Origin: Myotis daubentonii
Taxonomy: Eukaryota > Chordata > Mammalia > Chiroptera > Vespertilionidae
Reading direction: 5' to 3'
Length of the DNA: 64,000 nt
NCBI RefSeq assembly: GCF_963259705.1
Contig: NC_081850.1
Coordinates: 39,765,167 to 39,829,166, forward strand
Shown here: positions 45,801 to 58,328 of the stretch, piece by piece
Numbering within the stretch: the first letter of the stretch is position 1
Layout of the letters: every line of letters starts with the position of its first letter
Translations under genes and position numbers: made by a program
The notes under the pieces: generated by a model
What the model saw: only the letters and a program-made list of their open reading frames with translations
What the model was told of the DNA's origin: nothing
Database searches by the model: none

Positions 45801-48343
45801 TCACTCTTACGAGTGTTCCCGAGTTACTTAAGCAAGCCTGCCTCTCATCAAGGAAAGCTAAGGAATGATAGTTCCAGTTTTGAAAATCAAAGCAAAAATT
45901 CTCATGTCATGGGAAATTCGTAAGAATGACAGTGACAAGACCTAAAACCTGAGCGAACCACAAAACTCTGTAAGTTGGTCTCACAGGCAAGAATCTGTAA
46001 CCTATTTTCAATTTGAAAATTCTTGGAATCCATGATTAGCTGTTGAAACTTCGGAAAATCCCATGTCTCTGTACAATTAACATAAAAATCGCTCTATTTA
46101 ACTCAATGGTTTATTAAAAGACTCAAATGAATAAATATGAGAGTGGTTTGAAAGGTGTGTAGTACTAAGTAGTCACAAAGCATTATCATCATAGAGGTAG
46201 TGCTAATATTTATATTCATAGCTGTAGCTATACCTATTGATATCTTTAGCTAATTATCCAAATCTAGGATCTGGTATTTGTATCTCATAATCCAATGAGT
46301 CCATTTATGTAATGCACTTACAACAGTGCTTCCTGGTAAGTACCCTCTAAGCCTGAGCTACTTTATTAATGTGATCACAGGACGTAGTCGTGGTGGTGGT
46401 TGCCTTGACTCTTACTATTTTTAGTAGTGGGATGGGGTCTTTGACTTTACTGCTCTATATAACTTTCTTATAATAGAGAAATCCAAGTGCTTGGGAATCA
46501 TCAATCCTCTAATGCTGTCAGCTGTGATTACATTTCCCAGCAATTGATACCCAAGGAGGTGGTGTCTCACTACCACCCAGAGACCCTGACTCAACATTGC
46601 CAACAGATTGATGATTACTGTTGCATTTGATAATACTCTTCTCAAAGCTTCATTTCCATCAGCCCGTCCTAAAAGCCCCATATATTTCTTTTTAATTAAA
46701 ATAAAAGGACATTTTGTTTGTAGAATTTCATGGCAGCCCTAAGGCATCACAAGAACCAATTGGGGGAATCACTGCCAAATAGTTCAGTAGATTGAAGTCA
46801 GTCAAAAAGCCTTGTCATGTCATCTTAGGATGTCTCAAATACATAGTCTATCAAACTTCACACTCCATTTTAGATACAAAACCAATTCATATCACAGCCT
46901 GCGACAGTGAAAGGTCACTTCACGGGTGTTCCAGGGCCCAACCATTGAAATGAGCCAGAGTTAGCTTCCCCCGATGGCAATACTAGCATTCAACTGTCAC
47001 CCTCTCCTCACACTAGCAAGCTGTGATTATTCCCAGCAGTGGAGCTGGGCCTCCATGGTAACGCTCTTCAGGGAGCTGGGGAAGCTCTTTAATTATTAAA
47101 ATGAATAATTCTTACCAACACATTTAATTGGGAAATATTACATGTTAAAGGGACAGTAATGAAACAACTCTGAGAACCGAGCAGTATAATAGAGGATACT
47201 TTTTTGATGTAAATTTTAGCAATACTCTCCTCATCCCATCAAACCATGCATTATTTAGTTGCATGTTTAAAAAAAAAAAACCACTATCATTTTATTTCTA
47301 AGTGGAGATGGAATTATTGAACCCAAAGAAGCAAAACTTCGAATTACTCCCATGTGTTTGAACCATTACCAGCCCACAGAAACCAAATACAATGAATCAT
47401 CATATTAACTCTGATTGCTAGGAAATAAACCAAAAAATACCTTTAACATTGGATCAGTCAGTTAACCCAGAGAGGTGGGCTAGATTTACAGAGCAGTAGT
47501 TATACTATTTTCTTTCTTTAGATATAATCATTTGTATATTGAAAGCATTAGTCTAATTTCACCCATGGAAATTCTTAAGTACATGTTCCGTGTTTACCCA
47601 CTGCCATATGTGTGTATTTCTCTGTATGTCTTATGTACTTTCAGAGAAATGAGACTTATTCCAGAGGCACACAAAAGAACTAAATCTTATTATTAACTTG
47701 TCACACACAAATATAGATAATTTAAGCCCTTGACATATTTCCCTTAATGTTCTTTATAAAGAAAGTTTTCATCATTGAAGAAGAAGAAAAAAATCGAGTA
47801 CCAGTATTCTCATTCAATCTCTTCATTTTGAGTAAATTACAATGCTGTTTCTATGAGGGAGAAAATGATAGAAACACAGGGAATAATAACACTGGAAAAC
47901 TAAAGAATAAAAGGCAAGCATTTATCCATTGGCAAGAGGCTGTATAATCATCAGAAATTTCATCCTTTGACTTGTAAGCATTTCCTTTGGAATAGGATGT
48001 TGCTGGTACTAGGTTTAAAGATTCCAAGCATTAATTTAAAAAAAAACACCTCTAATTTGGTTACAGGACTCTATTTAGAGATTTTGTACATTCAGTTTAA
48101 TTAACATAAGATTTCAGAAGCCTCAAACATCTCACATGCTGCCTACAAGAAAGATAATACTATATACATCTTCCTAAAACTTCTCTGAGGGTCATCGGTA
48201 TACCACCCTTGAGCCCTCAAAGAGCTAGAAAGACCTCATGGGAGAAGAGCAACAGAGGCTGCCCTAGAGTTTTCCCCTGACCTTGGCTGGTTCTCCTACC
48301 CACTCCTACCCTCTGTTCACCAGTATAAATCTGCCAGTCTGGG

Positions 48344-48345
<2 letters not shown>
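42894..48345. other. 5.4 kb largely unassigned
   Basis: No young mobile element was found. The part 44160-44645 has the feel of an old LTR (CCCAGCCCCCTTTGCAGCCA at its left, GGTGGTTTCTGTGGCTCACA and AGTGACTGGCATAC at its right), but I cannot name it. MIR-like tails may occur near 46170 and 46320. An A-run lies at 47269-47280. No believable gene. Confidence 0.4.

Positions 48346-48398
<53 letters not shown>
48346..48398. repeat. (CT)n microsatellite
   Basis: About 26 uninterrupted CT units abutting the tail end of the inverted VES at 48399. Confidence 0.95.
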
Positions 48399-48400
<2 letters not shown>

Positions 48401-48607
48401 ATTTTATTTTATTGATTTTTTGAGAGGATGGGAGAGGGATAGAGAGATAGAAATATTGATGAGAGAGGAAGTCATCGATTGGCTGCCTCCTGCGCAGACC
48501 CCCACTGGGGATCAATCCCACGACCTGGGCATATGCCGTGACTGGGAATCAAACCAGCGACCTCTTGGTTCCTGGGACGATGCTCAGCCGCTGAGCCACC
48601 TTAGTCG
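48399..48607 (-). mobile_element. VES SINE
   Basis: Minus-strand VES: TTATTTTATTGATTTTTTGA, GGCTGCCTCCTGCGCAGACC, inverted B box GGAATCAAACC and head GCTGAGCCACCTTAGTCGG. AGTCTGGGATTCT before the CT run and AGTCTGGGCATTCT after the element are the likely target duplication, which places the CT array inside the inserted unit. Confidence 0.93.
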
Positions 48608-48619
48608 GATGAGTCTGGG

Positions 48620-49155
48620 CATTCTTGCTCCTTGTCTCCACCTTTCAGTATCCCACACCAGTTTGCCCCCATAGAATTTGTGCTTAGTGACTAAAAAGCA
48701 TAACCCAGTGCACTGCTCAGATAATGCAAATATCAAATTGCACTGCTGTCTCCCAATTCCCCAGCCAGCTTTCCAGATCCTCTAGCTCTCCAACCAGCCT
48801 TCTTGTTTCGCTGGACCTGTCAGGCTGCCGGGTCCCCGAATGCTGGAAGGAAATCAAAGAGCTGCTTGACTGGAAAGGGGTAATTACTATCAGTGACATT
48901 TCCATTAGGAAGTTTCCTACCGAGCTGCTCTCATCTTAATACCAAATACTCATATGCATGTCCCTCCCCAACTCAGCCCCCTACACTAATTTTTTAAATT
49001 AAAATTCTAATGATTTATAATGAATGACTGCTCACTGTCAGCCTGTAAAACTAATGACTCAAGGGCACCTAAATGACATGTACTTCTACCTTCCAAGCCT
49101 TCCTCATGCCTATTCTTTACTATTTGGTTTACATCATGCTTCACTCTTTGGTTTA
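48620..49155. other. Unassigned DNA
   Basis: No repeat or gene recognised. An AT-rich segment at 48985-49030 has several TAATT and TTTATAAT homeodomain-like words, without further support. Confidence 0.4.
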
Positions 49156-50576
49156 TCCTATCTAATAAAAGAGAAACATGGTAATTAGCATACGACCACT
49201 ACCCTTCCCATTGGCTAATCAGGGCGATATGCAAATTAACTGCCAGCCAAGATGGCGGCCGACAGCCAGGCAGCTAGAAGGGAACATGAGGCTTGCTTGC
49301 TTCAGTGACGGAGGACTCCAACATTCCCCACCTGCCGCTGCCGGCCTCTGAGCTGAAACTCTAAGCAACTATGTTACAAATATAGAAGCTAAACAAAATC
49401 CCAGAAACCTGCTTTAGTCGCCGGGCTTCAGCCAGCAGGATCGCAACATTGTTTCAAATACAGAAGGTAAACAAAGGCCAGAAACCTGCTTTCAGCAGCA
49501 GAGGCCTAAGAGCTGGAGTCTCAGAGCTAAAGCTGGCCCAGAATAAAAAAAAAGAAAAAAAGGAGCAGTTGGGAGCTTCAGTCCCAGCCTGAAAACAGCC
49601 CTCAGCCCCTCACCCAGATTGGCCAGGCACCCCAGTGGGGACCCCCACCCTGAAGGGTGTGTGACCAGCTGCAAACAGCCATCATCCCCTCATCCAGGCT
49701 GGCCAGGCACCCCAGTGGGGACCCCCACTCTGATCCAGGACACCATTCAGGGCAAACCAGCCACCCCCACCTGTGCACCAGGCCTCTATCCTATATAGTA
49801 AAAGGGTAATATGCCTCCCAGCATCGGGATCAGCATGACAGGGGGCAGCGCCAAACCCCCTGATCGCCCTGTGGCTCTGTGTGTGACAGGGGGCGGGGCC
49901 ACAACCTCCCTATCCGCCCTGCTCTGTTCGTGACAGGGGAAGGTGCCCCAACCCCCTGATCAGCCCTGCTCTGTGCCTGATAGGGGGGAGCTCCCCAACC
50001 CCCTGATTGCCCTGCGGCTCTGTGTGTGACAGGGTGCGGCGCCGCAACCCCCCCCCCCCCAAGGGCCCTGCTCTGTGTGTGAAAGGGTAGAGCCATAACC
50101 TCCCCATCGGCCCTGCCCTGAGTGTGACAGGGTGCGGTGCCCCAACCCTCTGATCCGCCCTGCTCTGTGTGTGACAGGGGGCGGTGCCCCAACTCCCCTA
50201 TCGGCCCTACTCTGAGTGACAGGGGGTGGCGCCGCAACCTCCCCATCGACCCTGCCTTGAGTGTGACAGGGGGCGGTGCCCCAACCCCCCAATCGACCCT
50301 ACCCTGAGCGTGACTGAGGGTGGCATTGCAACCTCCCGATCCGCCCTGCTCTGTGCATGACAGGGGCGGCGCCCCTACTCCCCAATCAGCCCTGCTCTGA
50401 GCCTGACCAGGGGCTGCACCTAGGGATTGGGCCTGCCCTCTGCCACCCGGGAGCAGGCCTAAGCCAGCAGGTCGTTATCTCCTGAGGGGTCCCAGACTGC
50501 GAGAGGGCACAGGCCAGGCTGAGGGACCCTCCCCCTTCCCCCCAAGTGCACAAATTTTTGTGCACCGGGCCTCTAG
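49156..50576 (+). mobile_element. Composite (tandem) Helitron
   Basis: Two head-to-tail Helitron units in one insertion. Unit 1 starts TCCTATCTAATAAAAGAGAA (49156) and ends GCACCAGGCCTCTA (49788). Unit 2 starts at once with TCCTATATAGTAAAAGG (49789) and ends CACCGGGCCTCTAG (50576). The outer flanks are A (49155) and T (50577), as required; the inner junction lacks the last G of CTAG. Unit 1 contains two internal duplications of roughly 60-110 bp (AGAAACCTGCTTT block, and GCCAGGCACCCCAGTGGGGA block). Unit 2 is mostly minisatellite. The GTGCACAAATTTTTGTGCAC hairpin is just before the end. Confidence 0.93.
49835..50405 (+). repeat. ~47-bp minisatellite within Helitron
   Basis: About 12 diverged copies of a 45-52-bp unit that opens TGTGACAGGGGGCGGTGCCC, continues AACCCCCTGATC and closes GCCCTGCTCTGTG. 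A C-run of 14 lies in the fifth copy (50047-50060). Minus-strand frames through it repeat GLGHRPLSHTEQG-like text; the period is not a clean multiple of 3, so the frames shift and I do not regard them as coding. Confidence 0.93.
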
Positions 50577-51879
50577 TATCATATAATAGGCTTCCACAGC
50601 TATTTCATACAAACCAAAGTCCCAATGGGATCAGTTAACTCTCCTACCTATCAAAGGGACAGCTGCCAATGACAGGGGACAGGCCCCTCCTTGTGATACC
50701 ATCATACTACTTAAGCCCCTGGACCTGAGGAATGAGGAGAAAAAAACAACTCTCGCTTGATGAGGGTGGGAGGTCGAGATGAAGACCTGAATCATCTGAG
50801 TTAAAACCTAAAATAATTGAGATAGGCAAAGCAAAACAAAAATACTGAAATTGTGTACTGTCTTCAGGCACTGATAATAAAGACAAGTTGTGGTCAAGAA
50901 AAACTGAAGAAAGCTACTATTCGCATACCTGGCTAGAGATTTAGACACCCTCATAAGTTTTGGGGTAGGTCCAGCTATCTGTGACCCAGGGATGTCCCCA
51001 TATTTTGTTCTCTGAGTACCTGAAAACCATAACTCTCAACAAGTAGGCCTAGCAAGATTCAGTCCATCTCTCCCACACCCATCCCACCAAACAGAGTGGA
51101 CAGTACTATTTCAAAGGGCCTATACCTGCCAACATACATTGTGTCTCTTTGGAATTTAGGCTGTACCTGAACTGAGAGAGGGGCATGGCACTGAGTTAGG
51201 AGGGGCTTGGCACTAAGGGGGTTAGGAGGGCTGCTTCTATCCAGCTGAGCACTTTTTCTTTGTAAATTGGGGGGGAAATGCCTGTTATGCCTGACACTCT
51301 TGTACAGTAAACAACCTACCCAACTGCACACAGTGGCCCTTGGTCAAGAAATGAGAAACTTAATCTACTTCCTTCACAAACAAGAGCTAGAGGGAGGGAT
51401 GCTCACTTTCTGGTTAGCATTAGCCCTGGCGCTACAAATAAGAAGCAAATGTGGAAGAAGCACGATGTTTGTCCTGACTTTTGCCAGACACTCTATTTTA
51501 TGAAGAAACATGGTAGTAGGACATGTGCTAATGCTTGTGTGTGTGTTTTAATTTAATTCAATTATTCCAATTAATCTCTCTGCAAATACCTTTTAAATAA
51601 TGTCAGTTCCTGGCCAAATAGAAGAATTAAGTTATCCTTGATAAATGCAGATGTTTGGGCCACAGAAATCCTATGAGCATGGCTCTCGTACTTGTGTTCT
51701 TTACCTCAATCCACAAAGCTTCTAGCTCCCAAGCCACGTCAGCAAAGGCAGACAGGGAGGAGCAGCACCACTGTGCTCTCCTCAGCAATCCCTTGAGTTT
51801 TGCAGATGCTTCATGTACTAATTCTTAAGGCTGTTTTTAGTGTGTCCTGGAGACTCCGCATACATATAGAATAGCCCCA
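50577..51879. other. Unassigned DNA
   Basis: No repeat or gene recognised in about 1.3 kb. Confidence 0.4.
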
Positions 51880-52045
51880 GGTGGCCATCCCTAAGCAAAT
51901 TATGTAAATGTGCTAAGCTTCAGATTGCTCATAATAAAAACAGAGCTTAAAATATCTACCAGGGAAGATTTTGTGAGATTTTGGGGCCTCGCCTGTGTGA
52001 GAACACCTGGCACAATGCCTGGCACAGTGAGTGTGTGCACTTTAC
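51880..52045 (+). mobile_element. MIR SINE
   Basis: MIR: AAGCTTCAGATTGCTCATAA, TAAAATATCTACCAGGGAAG, TTTTGTGAGATTTTGGGGCC, then ACACCTGGCACAATGCCTGG and CACAGTGAGTG, in consensus order. Confidence 0.75.
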
Positions 52046-52676
52046 TTTCATGAGCTGTGGTGACAATGAGGTCACACTGCCAAAAAGAATGCAAATTTCC
52101 CTGGCACGTGCTGCATGTGTACATGCAGGAGCTGCAGGTCCATTGAAGACATGTGTGTGGTTAATTCTGAGAAGTCCCGGAGCTGTCCTTGTGATTACAT
52201 CTGATGTTCATACAATCCCCTCAGGGATTCCTCACTTAAGTCTGCTGCGTGCAGAGTCACTTGAGAGCTGGACCTTGCCACAGCCTCCATGGCAGGTTCC
52301 ACCACCATCATGTTGGTGTCAGAGCTCCTAAAATAACAAGCCACTGCCGACCAAGTAGCACTGCATTTCCACTGTCTACTGGGCAGAAGTAGGCTATGTC
52401 ACCAGGTTTCATTGCACCTGCTCTTCACAAAGCAACTCCTCCAGTTTGTAGGGGGACCAATGCCCTTGTCTTCTCAGGACCATCCTGGTGTTTGCTTTGA
52501 AAATTCCACATTTCTGGAAACCCTGAAGCCCAGGCAAAGCAGAAATTATTCATCCTAAATTTCAGACACCAGATATATGAAGCCCTCAGCAAAACAAACA
52601 TCATTCTCTTTTCTCCAACCTCTTCATGCCCCTATACTCACCCCATCTGTTTTGCACCCAGCAAATATTCATAAAC

Positions 52677-53240
52677 TGTATTCATTTCCTATATATTGCC
52701 TAACAAGTTTCCAAGAGCTTAGTGGTTTAAAATAACATCCATTCATTAATCATGTCATAAATTCTGTAGGTCAGAAGTCCGAGTGTGTCTCGATTAGGCT
52801 CTCTGCCCTGGGTCTTCTGGGGTGAATATCAGCCAACCGGAATTCTCATGTGGTGGTTCTGGGGCAGGATCCACTTAGAAACTTATTAAGGTTGTTTGCT
52901 GAATTCAGTTCTTCGTGGTTGTAGGACTGAGGTCTTTGTTTCCTTGCTAGCTGTTAGTCAGGGGTCACTCTCAACTCCTAGAAGCCACCCATATTCCTAG
53001 CCATGTGACCTTCTACATCCTCAAAGCCACCATAAGGAATCTCCCTTGCATTGAACCCCTCTCACACATCCAATCTCTTTAGGGAAAGCCCAGTCCCTTC
53101 AAGGGTTCACCAAGTAGGTTGAGTTTTCCCAGGATAATTTCCCTTTCTTAAAGTCAACTGTGCCATATAACATAATTGTGGAGTAATATTTCACCATAGT
53201 TAAAGGTTTTTCCCACTCTCAAGAAGAGATTATACAAGAG
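52677..53240 (-). mobile_element. MaLR-type LTR, antisense
   Basis: Plus-strand text is the inverse of a MaLR LTR: TGTATTCATTTCCTATATAT, GTAGGTCAGAAGTCCGAGTG, GAATTCAGTTCTTCGTGGTT, GTAGGACTGAGGTCTTTGTT, TCCTTGCTAGCTGTTAGTCA and CATATTCCTAGCCATGTGAC. Ancient; the far end is approximate. Confidence 0.75.
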
Positions 53241-53639
53241 TGAGTCACTAGGGGGTCAGCCTAGACTCCTGTTTACCCCACCTCCTTTCCCCAAAAGTTG
53301 CAAGGCCCAAACACCTCACCAGACTCATCCAGATAGTCTCATTGAGATTCCTCAGTATCAACCAATGTCTTTGATATAGTTATGTGTATTTTTACTCATG
53401 GAACAACACTTATTAAAGGTCTATTGTGAGCCTGGTACTGTGTCAAGTGTTAGAGATCCATGATAACAGGAGACATGACTCTTACTCTTGTCTAGTGGGG
53501 AAAAATTAGTAAAATAATCATAAAATGTAAAGTTGTATTTTTGCCAAATGCAAAGAATGTGAGGCTTATGGTGCTTTGAAATCCTATGAAGGGAGGATTT
53601 AGCCCCATCTGGATCAAAGAACAGGGGCAGAGATTGCTG

Positions 53640-54045
53640 GCTGCCTACCAAAATCCACTCTCAATTTCTGTTATGGAAGAGGGCACAGGGCTGCCCAACT
53701 GCATGGCATTTCCTAGCTTCTTTTGCTTTTAGGCATAGTCATGTGACAAAGTTCTCCAATAAATAGAAGTCAATGGTGCCACTTCCAGGCTTGGTCCATT
53801 AACTCATTGTCATACCTGAGAGTGACAACGGCACGGACCAGAGCAACCATGAGAATGGCAGAGCCACAGTCAGCCTAAGTCCTTGAATGCCTGCATGAAA
53901 AGAATCCACTCCCACCACCTGACCACCACCACTGTCACCACCTGTATCAGCCTGGACTGCTATGTGAGAAGGAAGAAACTTCTTTTTTAGCCACTACTTT
54001 TAGGTCTATTGTTTCAGCAGTTCAGTTTTCCCTGAGTGATCCAGG
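53640..54045 (+). mobile_element. Old ERVL/MaLR-like LTR fragment
   Basis: LTR-like order of TTAGGCATAGTCATGTGACA, AAGTTCTCCAATAAATAGAA, GGTGCCACTTCCAGGCTTGG, ATGGCAGAGCCACAGTCAGC and, near the end, GAAGGAAGAAACTTCTTTTT, TAGCCACTACTTTTAGG. Family uncertain. Confidence 0.5.
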
Positions 54046-54079
54046 ACTACTTGCTGGCAGGCAAAACATAACACTTTCT

Positions 54080-54310
54080 TATCTTACGCTTATATAATGT
54101 GTCTCTGAAAGGCTTTCACATCTAGTAGATTTAAGTCTCTGAATAAGGCTGTGAGACAAGTAATAGGACATCTATGACTATACCCACCTGCCAGATGAGG
54201 TTTAGAAGTATCCAGTGACTCAGAGATATTTCCATAGCTCATTAGGCATTTCTGGGATCTCTGTCACTGACTCGCCATTTAGATTGAGACACGTCACCCC
54301 TTCTTTTATT
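54080..54310 (+). mobile_element. Possible MIR remnant
   Basis: TTTCACATCTAGTAGATTTA, AATAAGGCTGTGAGACAAGT, CCAGATGAGGTTTAGAAGTA and CATAGCTCATTAGGCATTTC follow MIR order loosely. Confidence 0.45.
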
Positions 54311-54461
54311 TATAGGATATAGTTACTCCTGTCTAGCCAAGAAGAAGTTCTATGGGGCTGGTCTATGAAATCCTCTCCCAGAAAGACAACACAAATGTGA
54401 TACCCAGTTATATATGGCAATGCCCTCTTAATTACTCACTCTTCAATATCTTGAAACAGAT

Positions 54462-54496
54462 TGATATGATATGATATGATATGATATGATATGATA
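54462..54496. repeat. (GATAT)n pentanucleotide microsatellite
   Basis: Seven perfect tandem copies of a GATAT-type pentamer. Confidence 0.93.
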
Positions 54497-55097
54497 TACT
54501 ATTATTGGTCTTAGCACTCTTAATTTTTAACATGAGGTAGTCTCATCCTTGGTCTCATTTTCAGTGGGATCATTTTGACTTCATTTACTCATCTGTGTGC
54601 TATCAGAAAAGGCACCTTTTCAAACTCTTGTTTATTAGTGTGTTCACCAAAATTTCAACCAGTGGAGGCATGGCTCCTGCCCTCAAAATTACGGTCTAAC
54701 AGGAAAGAAGATAAGAAACCGGGGAATGTGCAATTTTTTATAATTATAAGTAGTCACTGATGCAAAGGAGCCAAGCAATAAAGATGAGAACCGAAGCACT
54801 CTTTTCATCTCTTCTTACCTCTACCTGCATAAACAATGCAGTCTACTGGGCAAGCCAGGGTTAGGATCATTCACAAATGCATAATTTTCAAATTGCTAAG
54901 ATAGGCTATTTTTTGGCCTCTGGACAGCTTAAGTAGTTTTGCTTTGCTGTTAGGAATTGTGGAGCTACATTTGGTACTTATCTATAGTAAATGGCTGAAA
55001 TAAATTTTCTAATTCAGGTATCTTCTTATTCCTTCTAAATTGTTTTTGCTTAATTTTCTTTTTTGGTAGTAGAAGACAGAAGGAAGAATGAAGAGGA

Positions 55098-55181
55098 TGG
55101 GAGGGAAGGAGGAGGGAGGGAGGCAGGAAAGAGGGAGGGAGGGAGGGAGGAGAAAGGGAGGGAGGGAAGGAGGGAGAGGGA
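55098..55181 (+). repeat. GGGA/GGAA polypurine tract
   Basis: More than 80 bases made almost only of purines in GGGA and GGAA steps, with the potential for triplex or slipped structures. Confidence 0.9.
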
Positions 55182-56954
55182 ACACTGTTATAAGTGAGAG
55201 CCTTGTTCTTTTGTATACATCATTCTGATTATCCCTCCTCAGGCCCTGACTATGTGACCAAATGTGGTGTGGGCACTGAACCACCCTGGGAGATACTTCT
55301 GCTCGAGGTCAAGGACACCCCAAAACCACCATAATTTGAGAAAACGATGCCCTTACCCTGAAAGCCAAAGCAGAAACAGTGGTCCTGCTACCACAGTCCT
55401 GCTTCGCAAAGCATGTTCTGTGTCTCCAAACAAATTAGCAGAAGAGTTGGTAGGACCTGAGGTTGGGTTATTTAAATGCCAGGGTGAGAAGGGAAATGAT
55501 TTTGCACAGAAAAAGAGAACATTTATTAAGTGCTTATTTTATATACTAAGTGCTTTAATGAGCATTCTCTCACTATATCCTCACAACTTAACTGTCCCAT
55601 AGCCTTCTCAGAGCATCCCCCTGCTTGGCCTAGGTTAGGGTCTCATATCTCACTCTCCCATGAACCTCCAGGCATCTCTAAACCCAAAAGGCAGAGCTGA
55701 ACCCCTCATACAGTTAGCCTGGTCATTTTACATGTACCAGCTCTCACCTTTAACTAATCAAAAGCTTACCAGAAATCAAACTGAAATTTTTGACAGATCA
55801 TAGGCTCAGAACCATATGGCAATGAGAATAAAACCATAGGGTTACTTGGTCTCTGTTTCAATCCTCTGCTCATGCAATTTCCCTCCTTTTTAAGCCTAGA
55901 AGATATAGTTCTGAGATCCCTGGCTCCTTACACAACAGTGAGGCACACTGCCACAGAGCTGAAACCCTGGGGGAACTCAGACCCAAAGCATTTACGAAGA
56001 AAACATATGGCTTCCACGAAGCAGAGTGGCACAGTGACATCTGTCTTTGCAAACTTAAGAGGCCATAATCTGCTCTAGTTGCTGCAGAACGGCCCGTCTG
56101 TCTTGGCATTTGCCACCCTCTGCTCATAAAGGGGCCTTTCAGCTGGGTTTAGGTATGGAAACCAGACAGCTTCTCAAGCAAAACTAAAAAGCACATTCAG
56201 CTACTGGGCTGAGTACCCATAACATTTAGCTATTTTGTTGATTAATACACAGTCATTTCTTTATTAGTCACAGAAACATAAGTGCCTCCAGACGGAATCA
56301 TCACAATTTGTAGACAGTTATTGGAGGCAATGTTCCTTTCTTGCCTGGAAAGGAATCTTCAAGGATAGAGCTGGGGAAAGCATAGGTCTGCAGCAGAGTT
56401 ATATGCTCAACTCCACCACCACCACCACCATCACTGACGCTACTACCATCTCCCTCACCCCCCCGCTAAGGCCTGTTTCAGATGCTTTCAGGTGCTCCCA
56501 TAGCTATGGCCCATTGTAGCATCTTCACTCTGTTGCAACTCCGTTTTTACCTGCCTGTATCCCCACTGACATGAAAACCACGTTAATAATGTTGACCATC
56601 GTATTCCTAACACCGCGCGTAGAATCTGATATATAGCAGGCACACAGTGAGTATTTAAAGGACAAATAAATTACTCCCTTAGATCAGATTTCTTCTTTCC
56701 CTTTGCATACTTTCCCCAGTCTTGGCATGTGCTTCCTGGCCTCAGACTTTACGGTCCCCAGATGGTTCCTCACAACATGAATTTTTCTCAAGATCCACAT
56801 TTGGTTCATGCATATGAAAACCAATCCACGGATAATGAGCACACCGTTGAATGGGTTGGTTCGTCACAGCCAAGGTAGAAGGACGATGCCTCTTTCCTGA
56901 GACCATAAACAGACAGCAGTATTTTAGAGTCCACTAACATCTTTATTCCTCCCA

Positions 56955-56985
<31 letters not shown>

Positions 56986-57395
56986 GCTTAAATCCTGCTA
57001 CTAAGCTCTTTCTCCTCTTATTTTCTCTAAGTGTTTTTAAATTATTATAAATATAGCTACTGCTCATTGTTAAGATGGGGAGGGCGGGTGTACAAAAGTA
57101 AAAATGAGGAATAACAAAACCTCTTGTGGTATCAGCGTGCACATGGACATTATCAACACATTTCCATCTGACTTTTCCCCTCGTTCTTCTTTCACAGCAG
57201 AGTTATATGATGTAACACTTGCCCCTTGAATGTTCTATTTTTTTTCTAAAATTCTGTCATCTTCATCTCTCTTTTCTCGTTTTATATATGGTCCCTGGTT
57301 GATCTACTTACTTCTAAGGCTTCAGGTACCCTATAGGTTATTTAAATGCTCTTGGAGTTGCATTAAATTGCCATTTTCTCCTTCTTCCCTTAAGG

Positions 57396-58320
57396 CAGGT
57401 GTGGGGAACCTTTTTTTCTGCCAAAGGACATTTGGATATTTATAACATAACTAGAGGCCCAGTGCACAAATTCGTGCATGGGTGAGGTCCCTCGGAGTGG
57501 CCTGTGGCGATTGGGTGGAAACCGGCAGTCCAACGCCACATGCAGCTCCTGCCTGCTGCTCCCGCTCATCCTGGCCCCACTGTGCCTGCTGTGGACTCTC
57601 GCCCAGTCAGTCCTGATCTGGAGAGCCTCGTGCGCGCCACAGCAGTACTCACCAGGCATCCTGAGGGTGGTAGAGGGTGGGGAGAAGGAGGAGGGTTGGG
57701 ATGCAAATGGCCTTCTGGGCAGGTGATGGGATACCTTGCCGGCCTGGGATCTGGATCTGTCCCACTGATGTTGGCACCGGTTGTCAGGAGCCACCTGGCA
57801 GCTGCTTTTATGTAGTTTCTTCCTCGCTGAGCATCTAGGGAGGAAAAGTGACCACGGTGCCCAAGGCCAACTTTCAGGAGGCCAGTGGCACTGTTGGGAT
57901 CATTCTGGCAGCACCAGTCCATCAGTGCCTGGGCCAGTCTCCGGAGACTGGACCTGCAGGACTACTGAGGGAGTGAGTGTGGCTGCCACTGGGCTGGTGG
58001 GCCACCAGGAAGGGTCGGTCAGCTGAGTGGCACTCCTGCTGTGGAAGCGCACTGCCCACCAGGGGGCAGCTCCTACATTGTGCATCTGCCCCCAGTGGTC
58101 AGTGCACGCCATAGTGACCGGTCGACCGGTCATTCCATTGTTTGGTGGTTCAGTTGCTTAGGCTTTTATATAGAGAGATTTGTGGGTCATACAAAATTAT
58201 CAATTTAAAAATTAGCCTGCTATGTTTGGTCAAACATTTAATTAACTCACCCCTAATGCCTTGGCAGGGCCAGACCAAATGATTTTGCAGGCCCTATATA
58301 GCTGGACGTTCCCCACCCTG
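57396..58320 (+). mobile_element. Non-autonomous hAT, family E, interrupted by Helitron
   Basis: Termini CAGGTGTGGGGAACCTTTTT and ACGTTCCCCACCCTG; duplication CCTTAAGG (57388-57395) and CCTTATGG (58321-58328), one mismatch. Without the 728-bp Helitron (57451-58178) the element is 197 bp and runs smoothly from TTGGATATTTATAACATAA into TTTGTGGGTCATACAAAATT. Older than the Helitron. Confidence 0.94.
57451..58178 (-). mobile_element. HeliBat-type Helitron nested in hAT
   Basis: A 728-bp minus-strand Helitron; in its own direction TCTCTATATAAAAGCCTAAG to TGCACTGGGCCTCTAG, between A (57450) and T (58179). GC-rich, with overlapping open frames of up to 134 codons on both strands that show no helicase, Rep or captured-gene domain I recognise. 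Host hAT sequence is continuous across it without duplication, which confirms rolling-circle insertion. Confidence 0.95.
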
Positions 58321-58328
58321 CCTTATGG

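Larger units (their letters stand above)
54311..57387. other. Mostly unassigned; simple repeats
   Basis: Contains the pentanucleotide at 54462-54496, a GGGA-rich tract at 55100-55180, a MIR-like piece near 55520-55590 (AACATTTATTAAGTGCTTAT, ATATCCTCACAACTTAAC), a CCA run near 56412-56431 and a TTTTG run at 56958-56985. No believable gene. Confidence 0.42.

Noticed and set aside
49830..50292. Long minus-strand frames with repeating GLGHRPLSHTEQG-like text
   Set aside because: They are translations of a GC-rich minisatellite inside a Helitron, and the frames shift with unit length.
55009..55284. 91-codon minus-strand frame rich in Pro, Leu and Ser
   Set aside because: It is a translation of the GGGA polypurine tract.
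57390..57922. Overlapping frames of 103-134 codons on both strands
   Set aside because: They lie within a GC-rich non-autonomous Helitron, and no helicase, Rep or captured-protein motif is recognisable.
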